A DNA stretch of 64,000 nucleotides, taken from the NCBI RefSeq assembly GCF_004297265.1, contig NZ_SCUT01000050.1:62001-126000 (forward strand), in the 5' to 3' direction. The notes below the pieces were generated by a model that saw only the letters and a list, made by a program, of their open reading frames with translations, did not search any database and was not told where the DNA came from. This document shows, one piece after another, positions 44,168-52,051 of this stretch. Each line of letters opens with the position of its first letter. The first letter of the stretch is position 1. The translations under genes were made by a program, and so were the position numbers. This DNA is from Reyranella sp. (lineage in GTDB: Bacteria > Pseudomonadota > Alphaproteobacteria > Reyranellales > Reyranellaceae).

Positions 44168-46669
44168 ATGGAGTCGTTGCGCGGCCTCTCTTCCTCGCCG
44201 GCGAGCGCGTACGACGAACTGGTCACCGGCCAGAAGTCGATCCGCTACCACTGGCAAGGCATCCTGAGCGTCATCCGCTCGCTGCCCAACGGGCTCGGCG
44301 AGCGGGTCGAGAGTGCGCGCCGGCAGCTTGAGGAATCGGGCGCGACCGTCAACCTGCTGGACGACCGCGGCGCGGCGCGCTGGACCTTCGACCCCCTGCC
44401 GCTCGTCATCGCGCCCGACGAATGGTCCCGTCTCGAGGCCGGCCTGATCCAGCGCGCCAAGCTGCTCGACCGGGTCCTGGCCGATGTCTACGGCCCGCAG
44501 ACGCTGCTGAAGAAGAAGCTGCTGCCGCCGATGCTGGTCCACGCCAACCGGCATTTCCAGCGTCCTGCCCGGGTCACCGACGGCGCCGCGCCGCGACGTT
44601 ACCTCGGCAATTATGCGGTCGACCTGGTGCGGCTGGGGAACGGACGCTGGCACGTCCTGGCCGACCATACCGAGCTTCCCGCGGGAGTGGGCTATGCCCT
44701 CGAAATGCGCCGCGTGCTGGCGCGCAGCCTGCCGGAGGCCTTCCGCTCCATTCCCGTCCGCCATCTCCGGCCCTTCGTCGACCGCTGGCAGGAGTCGCTG
44801 CGCTCGATGGCGCCGGCCGCCGTGTCCCAGCCCAACATGGCGGTGCTGACGCCAGGCTCGCTGTCGGCCACCTATTTCGAGCACGTCTATCTGTCGCGCG
44901 TGCTGGGCGTTCCGCTGGTCGAAGGCGGCGACATGGTCGCGCGCGACGGCCAGGTCTCGATCAAGACGCTGGCCGGCCTCCGGCCTGTGCATGTGCTCTT
45001 GCGGCGGCTCGACAGCGCCTTCGCCGACCCCCTGGAAATGCGCGCCGATTCCGCGCTTGGCGTCACCGGCCTCGTGGAAGCCACGCGCAACGGCAACATC
45101 TCGCTCGCCAATGCACTGGGATCGGGGGTCGTCGAGACGCCGGCCATCATGCCGTTTCTGGAGCGGCTGAGCGAACACCTGCTGGGCGAGAAGCTGCGCA
45201 TGCCGTCGCTCGACGTATGGTGGCTGGGCGAGCCAGCGGCGCTGAGCTTCGCCATGGCCAATCTCGATCTCATGATCGTGCGTCCCTGCCTCGGCCAGGA
45301 TCGCGAGCCCATCGTCGTGGGCATGCTGGAGCCGGCCGAGCGCGCAGCGCTGGTCGAGCGCATCCGCGCCCAGCCCGGCCAGTATGTCGCGCAGTATCCC
45401 ATGACGCCGTCGCTCACGCCGAAGTGGGACGGGCAGTCCCTTGTGCCGTCCGCCGTCGTGATGCGCGCCTTCGTCGTCGCCGACCACGATACCTATCACG
45501 TGCTGCCGGGCGGCCTTGCCCGAGAGCCCGACGGCGACACCGCCCTGCGCTCGCTGAACCGCCTGCACGGCACCCTGAAGGACGTATGGGTGCTGGCCGA
45601 GGATGCGGCCGACGTGCAGCTGCCGACGACGCGGCGCTTTCACCAGCTCGCCGTCGAGCGCGGCACCGCCGACCTGCAGAGCCGCGTCGCCGACAATCTC
45701 TTCTGGCTCGGCCGCTACATCGAGCGCCTCGACAACGATGCGCGACTGCTGCGCACCACGGCGGCGCGCGTGGCGCAGGGCGCCGTCGGCCCGCGCGACG
45801 CGGTCGAACTGAGGTTGCTCGGCCGGTTGCTCGACGCGGCGAACCTGATGGATCACTCGTCGGCCCTGGCGCCGCCCGAGAGCGCGTTGTTCCAGCAGGG
45901 GCTGTCCACCGTCGCCGCCGACGATCGCGGTCTCGCCACCGTGCTCGACGGCATCCAGCGGCTCACCGCCACGATGCGCGACCGCTTCTCCATCGACATG
46001 ACGACGGCCGCCGGCCCGGAGATGATCGAGGTGCGCAAGCGCCTGCTGGCCGCGCGCGGCAACCTCGACCCGCTGCTCGCAGCCCTCGACGAGATCGTGC
46101 GATTCGTCGCCACGCTCTCGGGCCTCGCGCAGGAGAACATGACGCGCGGCACCGGCTGGCGATTCCTCGATCTCGGCCGCCGGATCGAGCGCGCGCTGCA
46201 CGTGCTGACCGGCGCGCTCGGCCCCTTCACCCTCTCGCCGATCGACTGGGACGCCGCGATGCGTCTCGCGCTCGAACTGTGCGACAGCACCATCACCTAC
46301 CGCACGCGCTATCTCGGCCAGCTCCAGCCGGCCCCCGTGCTCGACCTCGTCATCCTCGACGATGCCAATCCGCGCGGCCTGGTGTTCCAGCTGCGCACCA
46401 TCAAGGGTCATCTCGACTATCTCGCCCGCGCCTCGGGGGTGCGGGTCGCCGCGCCGCCGGACTCGCTGGAGGTGGATCTCGAAGCCGTCGTGCGCCAGTT
46501 CGGCGGCGACGAGCAGGCCTGGCGGCACGAGGGACTGGCCCTCGCCATGCTGCGCGACGTCGCGTCCGACACGGAGCAGCAGCTCGACAAGCTTTCCGAG
46601 GCGATCACCCGCGCCTATTTCTCCCATGTGCCGGCAGCCCAGGCCGTCGGCTCCTCGGGCGGAGACTGA
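44168..46669 (+). CDS. Circularly permuted ATP-grasp / alpha-E domain fusion (COG2308-COG2307)
   Basis: A protein of 833 residues. Residues about 1-490 match circularly permuted ATP-grasp type 2 proteins (RHLRPFVDRWQESLR, VLTPGSLSATYFEHVYLSR, LVEGGDMVARDGQV, LVEATRNGNISLANALGSGV, YVAQYPMTPSLTP). From about 500 an all-helical alpha-E domain follows (LFWLGRYIERLDNDARLL, ENMTRGTGWRFLDLGRRIER). These are often two adjacent genes and are fused here. ATP-grasp enzymes activate carboxylates for amide bonds; alpha-E has no known activity. The gene is 55 bases after the DUF2126 gene and two bases before the second transglutaminase, so all three are one operon. Confidence 0.9.
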   Translation: MESLRGLSSSPASAYDELVTGQKSIRYHWQGILSVIRSLPNGLGERVESARRQLEESGATVNLLDDRGAARWTFDPLPLVIAPDEWSRLEAGLIQRAKLLDRVLADVYGPQTLLKKKLLPPMLVHANRHFQRPARVTDGAAPRRYLGNYAVDLVRLGNGRWHVLADHTELPAGVGYALEMRRVLARSLPEAFRSIPVRHLRPFVDRWQESLRSMAPAAVSQPNMAVLTPGSLSATYFEHVYLSRVLGVPLVEGGDMVARDGQVSIKTLAGLRPVHVLLRRLDSAFADPLEMRADSALGVTGLVEATRNGNISLANALGSGVVETPAIMPFLERLSEHLLGEKLRMPSLDVWWLGEPAALSFAMANLDLMIVRPCLGQDREPIVVGMLEPAERAALVERIRAQPGQYVAQYPMTPSLTPKWDGQSLVPSAVVMRAFVVADHDTYHVLPGGLAREPDGDTALRSLNRLHGTLKDVWVLAEDAADVQLPTTRRFHQLAVERGTADLQSRVADNLFWLGRYIERLDNDARLLRTTAARVAQGAVGPRDAVELRLLGRLLDAANLMDHSSALAPPESALFQQGLSTVAADDRGLATVLDGIQRLTATMRDRFSIDMTTAAGPEMIEVRKRLLAARGNLDPLLAALDEIVRFVATLSGLAQENMTRGTGWRFLDLGRRIERALHVLTGALGPFTLSPIDWDAAMRLALELCDSTITYRTRYLGQLQPAPVLDLVILDDANPRGLVFQLRTIKGHLDYLARASGVRVAAPPDSLEVDLEAVVRQFGGDEQAWRHEGLALAMLRDVASDTEQQLDKLSEAITRAYFSHVPAAQAVGSSGGD

Positions 46670-46671
46670 GC

Positions 46672-47550
46672 GTGCATTACCTCCTCTCGCACCGTACGAC
46701 CTACACCTACGCCAGCACGGTGGATTCGGCGCACCATATCGCGCACCTCCGCGCCCGCGACTTTCCCGGACAGAAAGTCAGCTCGATCAGCATCGTCACC
46801 AGCCCGCTGCCGGCGCTCGCCGTGCAGCATGTCGACCATTTCGGCAACCTCATCGACATCTACCGGATCGACAAGCCGCACACGCGCTTCGACATCGAGG
46901 TGCGGGCCGAAGTCGAGGTGCGTTTTCCGGAGCCGCCTGCCGCCGTCTCGACACCGCCCTGGGAAGACATAAGGGCGTCGCTTCTCGGCGACGGATTTCC
47001 CCAGAATGTCGAGGCCAGCGAGTTCGTCCACGAATCGCCGCTCGTGCCGCGCGTCGAGGCGCTGCGTGCCTACGGCGCGCAATCCTTCACCGCGGGACGT
47101 CCCATCCTGGAGGCGGCGCGCGAACTGACCTCGCGCATCAAGACCGACTTCGAATATCACCCCGGCGCCACCGACATTTCGACTCCGCTCGCCGACGTCT
47201 TCGCCGGCAAAGCCGGCGTCTGCCAGGATTTCGCCCATGTCGAGATCGCGGCCCTGCGCGCCCACGGTCTCGCGGCGGGCTACGTCTCGGGGTACATCCG
47301 CACCGTCCACTCCCGGGAGGAACTCGCCCTGCGCGGCGCCGACGCGAGCCACGCCTGGGTGGCCGTGTGGTGCGGCGCGGAGGCAGGCTGGGTCCATCTC
47401 GACCCCACGAACGACCTGATCGCGCACGAGGATCACGTCGCCGTGGCCTGGGGCCGCGACTTCTCCGACGTGAGTCCTTTGCGCGGCGTCATCCTGGGCG
47501 GCGACTCCCATTCCTACGGAGTCGCCGTGACCCTGGTGCCGACGGGCTGA
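46672..47550 (+). CDS. Transglutaminase-like cysteine protease-fold protein (COG1305)
   Basis: A 292-residue protein. A bacterial transglutaminase N-terminal beta domain (HYLLSHRTTYTYASTVDSAHH) is followed by the catalytic domain with Cys184 (GVCQDFAHVE), His227 (DASHAWVAVW) and Asp244 (HLDPTNDL). Bacterial members are generally thought to cleave peptide or isopeptide bonds rather than cross-link. There is no signal peptide. GTG 46672 has GGAG about 10 bases before it, and the gap from the ATP-grasp-alpha-E gene is two bases. It ends the operon; a palindromic repeat that includes a T-run follows. Confidence 0.92.
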   Translation: MHYLLSHRTTYTYASTVDSAHHIAHLRARDFPGQKVSSISIVTSPLPALAVQHVDHFGNLIDIYRIDKPHTRFDIEVRAEVEVRFPEPPAAVSTPPWEDIRASLLGDGFPQNVEASEFVHESPLVPRVEALRAYGAQSFTAGRPILEAARELTSRIKTDFEYHPGATDISTPLADVFAGKAGVCQDFAHVEIAALRAHGLAAGYVSGYIRTVHSREELALRGADASHAWVAVWCGAEAGWVHLDPTNDLIAHEDHVAVAWGRDFSDVSPLRGVILGGDSHSYGVAVTLVPTG

Positions 47551-47555
47551 GGCAC

Positions 47556-47696
47556 AAAAAGTCCGTCGTCTCGACCGGAGCCTCGCGTAGCGAGGCGTAG
47601 TGGAGAGACCTCCTCTCAACCAAATGGCGGCAGATCGTGGAGAGTAGGTCTCTCCACTCCGCGCTGCGCGCTCCGGTCGAGACGACGGAGTTTTTT
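47556..47696. repeat. Palindromic repeat, copy A, acting as a likely bidirectional terminator
   Basis: Arms CCGTCGTCTCGACCGGAGC (47563-47581) and its inverted copy (47670-47688) enclose a second inverted pair (TGGAGAGACCT / AGGTCTCTCCA). The whole is about 126 bp. An A-run before and TTTTTT after (47691-47696) give it intrinsic-terminator form in both directions between two convergent genes. A second copy lies at 51865-52014. Such dispersed palindromes carry spurious short reading frames. Confidence 0.85.
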
Positions 47697-47702
47697 CGAC
47701 AA

Positions 47703-48563
47703 TCACCCACCCAAAAACTCCTTCGTCCAGCGCGCATAGTCGGCGTCGCGCGTGACCTTCTTCATCAGTTCCGGGCTCGCCACGCCCTGCAGCTTCGACG
47801 GCTGGGTGCCGTCGCGCAACGCCTTCAACGTGTCGTACACGGCCTTCACCGCCGCGGCGAAGGGCTGGTGGCCCTGCAGCGCGATGCGGACGCGGCGCGC
47901 ACCGAGATAGGCGAGATCGGTGAGGTCGCCCGACACGCCGCCCAGAATGATCGGCAGCGTGGTCGCGCCGGAGATCGCGTCGAGCTCGGCGCGGGTACGC
48001 ACGCCCACGAAGAACAGCGCGTCGACGCCGGCCGCCTCATAGGCCCTGCCGCGGGCGATCGCATCGTCGAGGCCCGTGATGGTGATCGCGCTGGTGCGGC
48101 CGGCGATGCAGAGCGACGGATCCTGCCGGCCGCCGAGCGCGGCCTTCATCTTGGCCACGCCCTCGTCGATCGAGATCAGCCGCGGCGCCATGGTGCCGTA
48201 CGGTGTCGGCAGATCGGTGTCCTCGAGGCTGAGGCCGCAGACGCCTGCGGTCTCGAGCTCCTCGACGGTGCGGCGGGCGTTCAGGGCATTGCCGTAGCCG
48301 TGATCGGCATCGACCATGAGCGGCAGGTTGCCGGCCCGGTTGATGCGGTAGGCCTGGCCCGCGAATTCGCTCAGGGTCAGCACGATCAGGTCGGGCGCGC
48401 CCAGCACGGTCATGGAGGCGACGGAGCCGGCGAACATGCCGATCTCGAAGCCCAGATCCTCGGCGATGCGCGCCGAGATCGGGTCGAACACGGAGCCCGG
48501 ATGGACGCAGCGCTCGCCCGCGAGCAGCGTCCGGAAGCGCTTCCGGCGGTCGGTCCAGTGCAT
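47703..48563 (-). CDS. Isocitrate lyase / PEP-mutase superfamily protein (oxaloacetate decarboxylase-like)
   Basis: A 286-residue alpha/beta-barrel protein. Family motifs are VFDPISARIAEDLGFEIGMFAGS, the metal-site region LMVDADHGYGN, the acid LSLEDTDLP, and IAGRTSAI. Its closest type is the Pseudomonas oxaloacetate decarboxylase of this superfamily; other members split 2-methylisocitrate or modify phosphonates. ATG 48563 is preceded by GGGGGAGA and gives the usual length; the frame continuing to 48746 is unlike the family. It is divergent from the MFS transporter gene, whose cargo may relate to its substrate. Confidence 0.85.
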   Translation of the reverse strand: MHWTDRRKRFRTLLAGERCVHPGSVFDPISARIAEDLGFEIGMFAGSVASMTVLGAPDLIVLTLSEFAGQAYRINRAGNLPLMVDADHGYGNALNARRTVEELETAGVCGLSLEDTDLPTPYGTMAPRLISIDEGVAKMKAALGGRQDPSLCIAGRTSAITITGLDDAIARGRAYEAAGVDALFFVGVRTRAELDAISGATTLPIILGGVSGDLTDLAYLGARRVRIALQGHQPFAAAVKAVYDTLKALRDGTQPSKLQGVASPELMKKVTRDADYARWTKEFLGG

Positions 48564-48758
48564 GACGAATCTCTCCCCCTTGGTCTCCCCCTCCTTAGCA
48601 AAGGAGAGGGCTGCCATGCAGCGAAGCATTTCGACGGGCAAACACGGCGGGGGCACCAACCTTGCCGCTGCGGTGTGCCCGGGCGTAGCGTAACCGCCAG
48701 GGACGCGTGAACAGTGCGCGGCAAGCGCCCCCAAACAAAAGCGCACGGGGGAAATGCC

Positions 48759-50126
48759 ATGTTCGATGTTCTCGACCGGCAGACCAAACTGACCGGCAAC
48801 CAGAAGAAGATCATCGCCGCGGCGGTGATCGGCGATGCTCTCGAATTCTTCGACTACTTTCTCATCGGCTTCGTTCTCGCCTTCCTGATCGGGCCCTGGA
48901 AGCTCACCTTCGGACAGTCGGCCATCGTGCTGCTCTCGTCCGGCGTCGGCGCCATCCTCGGCGCCTATATCTGGGGCTGGCTCGCCGACCGAATCGGCCG
49001 CCGCAAGGTGTTCATCGGCACCGTGCTGAACTTCTCGATCGCCACCGGCCTTCTCTACTTCACACCGGAGAATGGCTGGATCTACATCACCATCATGCGC
49101 TTCTTCGTGGGCTTCGGCGTCGGCGGCCTCTATTGCGTCGACCTTCCGCTGGTCCAGGAGTTCGTGCCGGCGCGCAAGCGCGGCTGGGTCGGCGGTCTGG
49201 TCACCTGCGTGATCCCGCTCGGCGTCGGCCTCGGCGCGGTGCTGGGGGCGTTCATGGGCGCCGACCAGTGGCGCCTGCTGTTCGCCATCGGCGTGCTGCC
49301 GTCGGTTCTCGTCCTGCTGGTCCGCCTGTGGGTGCCGGAATCGCCGGTCTGGCTGGTCCGCCAGGGCCGCTACGAGGAAGCCCGCAAGTCGCTGGCCTGG
49401 GCTCTGCAGATGAAGCCTGAGTCGCTGCCGCTGCCCACCGCTCCGGCCGTCGAACCACCAAGGGTGAGCTGGTTCGAGCTCTTCAAGTATCCACGCAGCC
49501 TGCTCGTCTCGTGGCTCGGCAATGCCGGCGCCCAGACCGGCGTCTATGGCGTAACGCTGTGGGCGCCCTCCCTGTTCGTGCTGCTCCTGAAGGTGACGCC
49601 GCAGGAAGCGGCCAAGATGATGATCCTGCTCACGATCATGGGCTTCATCGGCCGCCTGTCATTCTCCTATCTGTCGGACGCGATCGGACGGCGGGCCGGC
49701 GGCGGGCTGATCGGACTGGGCGCCGGCGTGCTCATCATCGTCGCGGGCTACAACTACAATGCCACGCTCATGGGCATGTCGGCGCTCTGGATCCTGCTGG
49801 CGCTGGCCTTCTTCTTCGCCGATGGCGGCTTCGCGATCGTCGGCCCCTATGCGGCGGAAGTCTGGCCTTCGCACCTGCGCACCACCGGCATGGGCTCGGC
49901 CTACGGCTTCGGCGGCATCGGCAAGATCATCGGGCCGCTGGGTCTCGCGCTGATCGTCGGGTCGAACAACTACCTGAAGCCCGACGTGCCGCTGCCGCAG
50001 ATTCCGACGGCCTTTCTCTATCTCGGCTGCTGGTTCCTGATGGCCGGGGCGGTCTATTATTTCTTCGGGCTGGAAACCAAGGGCAAGTCGATCGCGCAGA
50101 TCGACCGGGAACTGGCGACGGCCTGA
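48759..50126 (+). CDS. MFS transporter, metabolite:proton symporter type
   Basis: A 455-residue major-facilitator permease with about 12 helices. The signature loop reads GWLADRIGRRKVF, repeated in the second half as SYLSDAIGRRAGG, and it has the AAHS/sugar-porter hallmarks AVIGDALEFFDYFLIG and VPESPVWLVRQGR. This group imports aromatic acids, dicarboxylates or similar anions. ATG 48759 has GGGGGA upstream. The flavin monooxygenase gene follows 28 bases after its stop, suggesting uptake and first oxidation of one compound. Confidence 0.9.
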   Translation: MFDVLDRQTKLTGNQKKIIAAAVIGDALEFFDYFLIGFVLAFLIGPWKLTFGQSAIVLLSSGVGAILGAYIWGWLADRIGRRKVFIGTVLNFSIATGLLYFTPENGWIYITIMRFFVGFGVGGLYCVDLPLVQEFVPARKRGWVGGLVTCVIPLGVGLGAVLGAFMGADQWRLLFAIGVLPSVLVLLVRLWVPESPVWLVRQGRYEEARKSLAWALQMKPESLPLPTAPAVEPPRVSWFELFKYPRSLLVSWLGNAGAQTGVYGVTLWAPSLFVLLLKVTPQEAAKMMILLTIMGFIGRLSFSYLSDAIGRRAGGGLIGLGAGVLIIVAGYNYNATLMGMSALWILLALAFFFADGGFAIVGPYAAEVWPSHLRTTGMGSAYGFGGIGKIIGPLGLALIVGSNNYLKPDVPLPQIPTAFLYLGCWFLMAGAVYYFFGLETKGKSIAQIDRELATA

Positions 50127-50154
50127 TGCACACCAAGGTTCGAGGAGGATGGTC

Positions 50155-51369
50155 TTGGACACGCTGATCCCGTCTGCCGCCGATCTCGCCGGCGACCCGG
50201 CCGTGATCTCCCGTGCCGAGGCCCTCCGGCCGGCCGTCGAGGCCGCCTCGAACGAGATCGAGGAGACGCGCCGGCTGCCGCCGGCGCTGCTCGACAAGCT
50301 CCACGAGGCGCGGCTGTTCCGCCTGTTGCTGCCGCGTTCGTCGGACGGGATCGAGACCGATCCCGTGACCTTCTTCCATGTGATCGAGACGATCGCGCGC
50401 GGCGACGCCTCGACCGCCTGGTGCCTGAGCCAGGCCGGCGGCTGCGCCATGTCGGCCGCCTATCTCGACCTGCCGGTCGCCCGCGCGATCTTCGGCGACG
50501 ATCCACGCGCGGTGCTGGCCTGGGGCCCCGGCCCCAAGGTCAAGGCCATCGAGTGCACAGATGACAAGTTGGGGGCCGGCTACCGCGTCACCGGCGTCTG
50601 GGCCTTCGCCTCGGGTGGCCGTCACGCCACCTGGCTCGGCGCCCATTGCCCGATCTTCAAGGCCGACGGCTCGCCGCGGCTCGACGACAAGGGCCGGCAG
50701 CAGGAGCGCACCATGCTGGTGCGCTCCGGCGACGTCGAGTGGACGGACATCTGGAACACGGTGGGCCTGCGCGGCACGGCGAGCGACCAGTTTGCGCTGA
50801 ACGACTTCTTCGTGCGCGCCGACCATTCGATCACGCGCGAATTCGAACTCGAGTGCCGCGAGAGCGGGCCGCTCTACAGGATGGGCGCCGGCACCTGCTA
50901 CCAGGTGGGCTTCGCCGGCGTGGCCTGCGGCATCGCCCGCGGTGCGCTGGACTGCTTCCTCGATGTCGCCCGCAACAAGGTGCCGCGTGGGCTGAAGAGC
51001 CCGTTGCGCGACAATGCCGTGGTGCAATCCAACCTCGCCCAGGCCGAGGTCAATCTCCGGGCCGCGCGCGCCTTCGTGCTGCAGTCGATGGCCGGCATCT
51101 GGAAGGACCTTTCCGCCGGCAACACGATCACCGTCGAGCAGCGCATCACCGTCCGCATGGCCGCGACCAACGCCATCCACAAGGCCAAGGATGCGGTCGA
51201 CTTCGCCTACAATGCGGCGGGCGCCACGGCGATCTTCGAGAACCATCCTCTGGAACGCCGGTTCCGCGATATCCACACCGTGACCCAGCAGCTGCAGGGC
51301 CGGCTTTCCCATTTCGAGACCGTGGGCGCCTGGATGATGGGCGCCGACGCCGACCTCACGTTCGTCTGA
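50155..51369 (+). CDS. Acyl-CoA-dehydrogenase-fold flavin monooxygenase (group D)
   Basis: A protein of 404 residues with the acyl-CoA dehydrogenase fold but lacking the catalytic glutamate environment of true dehydrogenases; it matches reduced-flavin-dependent monooxygenases such as HsaA and related aromatic hydroxylases (EIEETRRLPPALLDKLHEA, GDASTAWCLSQAG, GYRVTGVWAFASGGRHATW, GLRGTASDQFAL). TTG 50155 is the likely start: the GGAGG site touches the ATG at 50149 directly but lies six bases before TTG. A separate flavin reductase would be needed; none is nearby. The substrate is unknown; the VOC gene downstream supports an aromatic pathway. Confidence 0.85.
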   Translation: MDTLIPSAADLAGDPAVISRAEALRPAVEAASNEIEETRRLPPALLDKLHEARLFRLLLPRSSDGIETDPVTFFHVIETIARGDASTAWCLSQAGGCAMSAAYLDLPVARAIFGDDPRAVLAWGPGPKVKAIECTDDKLGAGYRVTGVWAFASGGRHATWLGAHCPIFKADGSPRLDDKGRQQERTMLVRSGDVEWTDIWNTVGLRGTASDQFALNDFFVRADHSITREFELECRESGPLYRMGAGTCYQVGFAGVACGIARGALDCFLDVARNKVPRGLKSPLRDNAVVQSNLAQAEVNLRAARAFVLQSMAGIWKDLSAGNTITVEQRITVRMAATNAIHKAKDAVDFAYNAAGATAIFENHPLERRFRDIHTVTQQLQGRLSHFETVGAWMMGADADLTFV

Positions 51370-51383
51370 CCCGGAGACCGACC

Positions 51384-51809
51384 ATGCCGCTTGGCCCTCT
51401 TCAGCACTACACGATCGAGCCGTCCGACCTCGAAGCGACCAAGGACTTCTATTGCGACGTGCTCGGCCTCGAGAACGGCGACCGCCCGCCGCTCGGATTC
51501 CCCGGCTACTGGCTCTATTCCGGCGGCGTCGCGACCGTGCACCTGCTGGGTGAGCGCAAGCCGCGCGAGGGCATCGTGGTGCGCGGCACCGAGAAGAAGT
51601 TCGAGGATACCGGCCGCTTCGACCACATCGCCTTCGCCGCCAGCGACCTGGCCGGCGTGCGCAAGCGCCTGCAATCGAAGAACGTGAAGTTCCGCGAGCA
51701 GATCGTGCCGCGCACCGGTGCGGCCCAGATCTTCCTCTACGATCCCGACGGCGTCGGCGTGGAACTGAACTTCCCCGCGGAAGAGGTCCAGGCGGAAGCC
51801 AGGGCCTAG
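51384..51809 (+). CDS. VOC-family (glyoxalase/dioxygenase fold) protein
   Basis: A single-module 141-residue VOC protein. It starts with PLQHYTIEPSDLEATKDFYCDVLG (first beta-alpha-beta) and ends with FDHIAFAASDL and IFLYDPDGVGVELNF. Probable metal ligands are His8, His in the second module (DHIAF) and Glu near the C terminus (VELNF). The fold covers ring-cleaving dioxygenases, epimerases and glyoxalases, so the reaction is open. It sits 14 bases after the flavin monooxygenase, with GGAG before ATG 51384. Confidence 0.88.
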   Translation: MPLGPLQHYTIEPSDLEATKDFYCDVLGLENGDRPPLGFPGYWLYSGGVATVHLLGERKPREGIVVRGTEKKFEDTGRFDHIAFAASDLAGVRKRLQSKNVKFREQIVPRTGAAQIFLYDPDGVGVELNFPAEEVQAEARA

Positions 51810-51864
51810 ATCGGGATGATTTCAAGGCAGATCAGCCAAAGACTCAGGAGCTTCGAAGCAGAGC

Positions 51865-52014
51865 CCGTCGTCTCGACCGGAGCCGAGCGTAGCGAGGCGA
51901 AGCGGAGAGACCTTTTATCTGGGATTAGCCGGCATTTGGTGGAGAGCAGGTCTCTCCACTCCGCGACGGAGCCTGCCCCGAGGCATTCGAGGGGCGCTCC
52001 GGTCGAGACGACGG
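51865..52014. repeat. Palindromic repeat, copy B
   Basis: A 150-bp copy of the palindrome at 47556-47696, same orientation. The outer arms (51865-51883 and 51996-52014) are identical to copy A, and the inner arms GGAGAGACC / GGTCTCTCC are conserved; the right half has an extra ~22 bases (ACGGAGCCTGCCCCGAGGCA) relative to copy A. It fills the gap between the VOC gene and the alpha/beta hydrolase gene. No flanking T-run is present here, so termination is less certain than for copy A. Confidence 0.85.
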
Positions 52015-52051
52015 AACCTCTGGTGCTCAACCTCGAACCTGGCGTGTATTA

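Noticed and set aside
44147..46627. 826-codon minus-strand frame opposite the ATP-grasp-alpha-E gene
   Set aside because: Antisense shadow of a clear two-domain protein.
51806..52030. Short frames with the sequence VVSTGA...EWRDLLST
   Set aside because: They are read out of the palindromic repeat; similar frames occur at the other copy and are by-products of the repeat.
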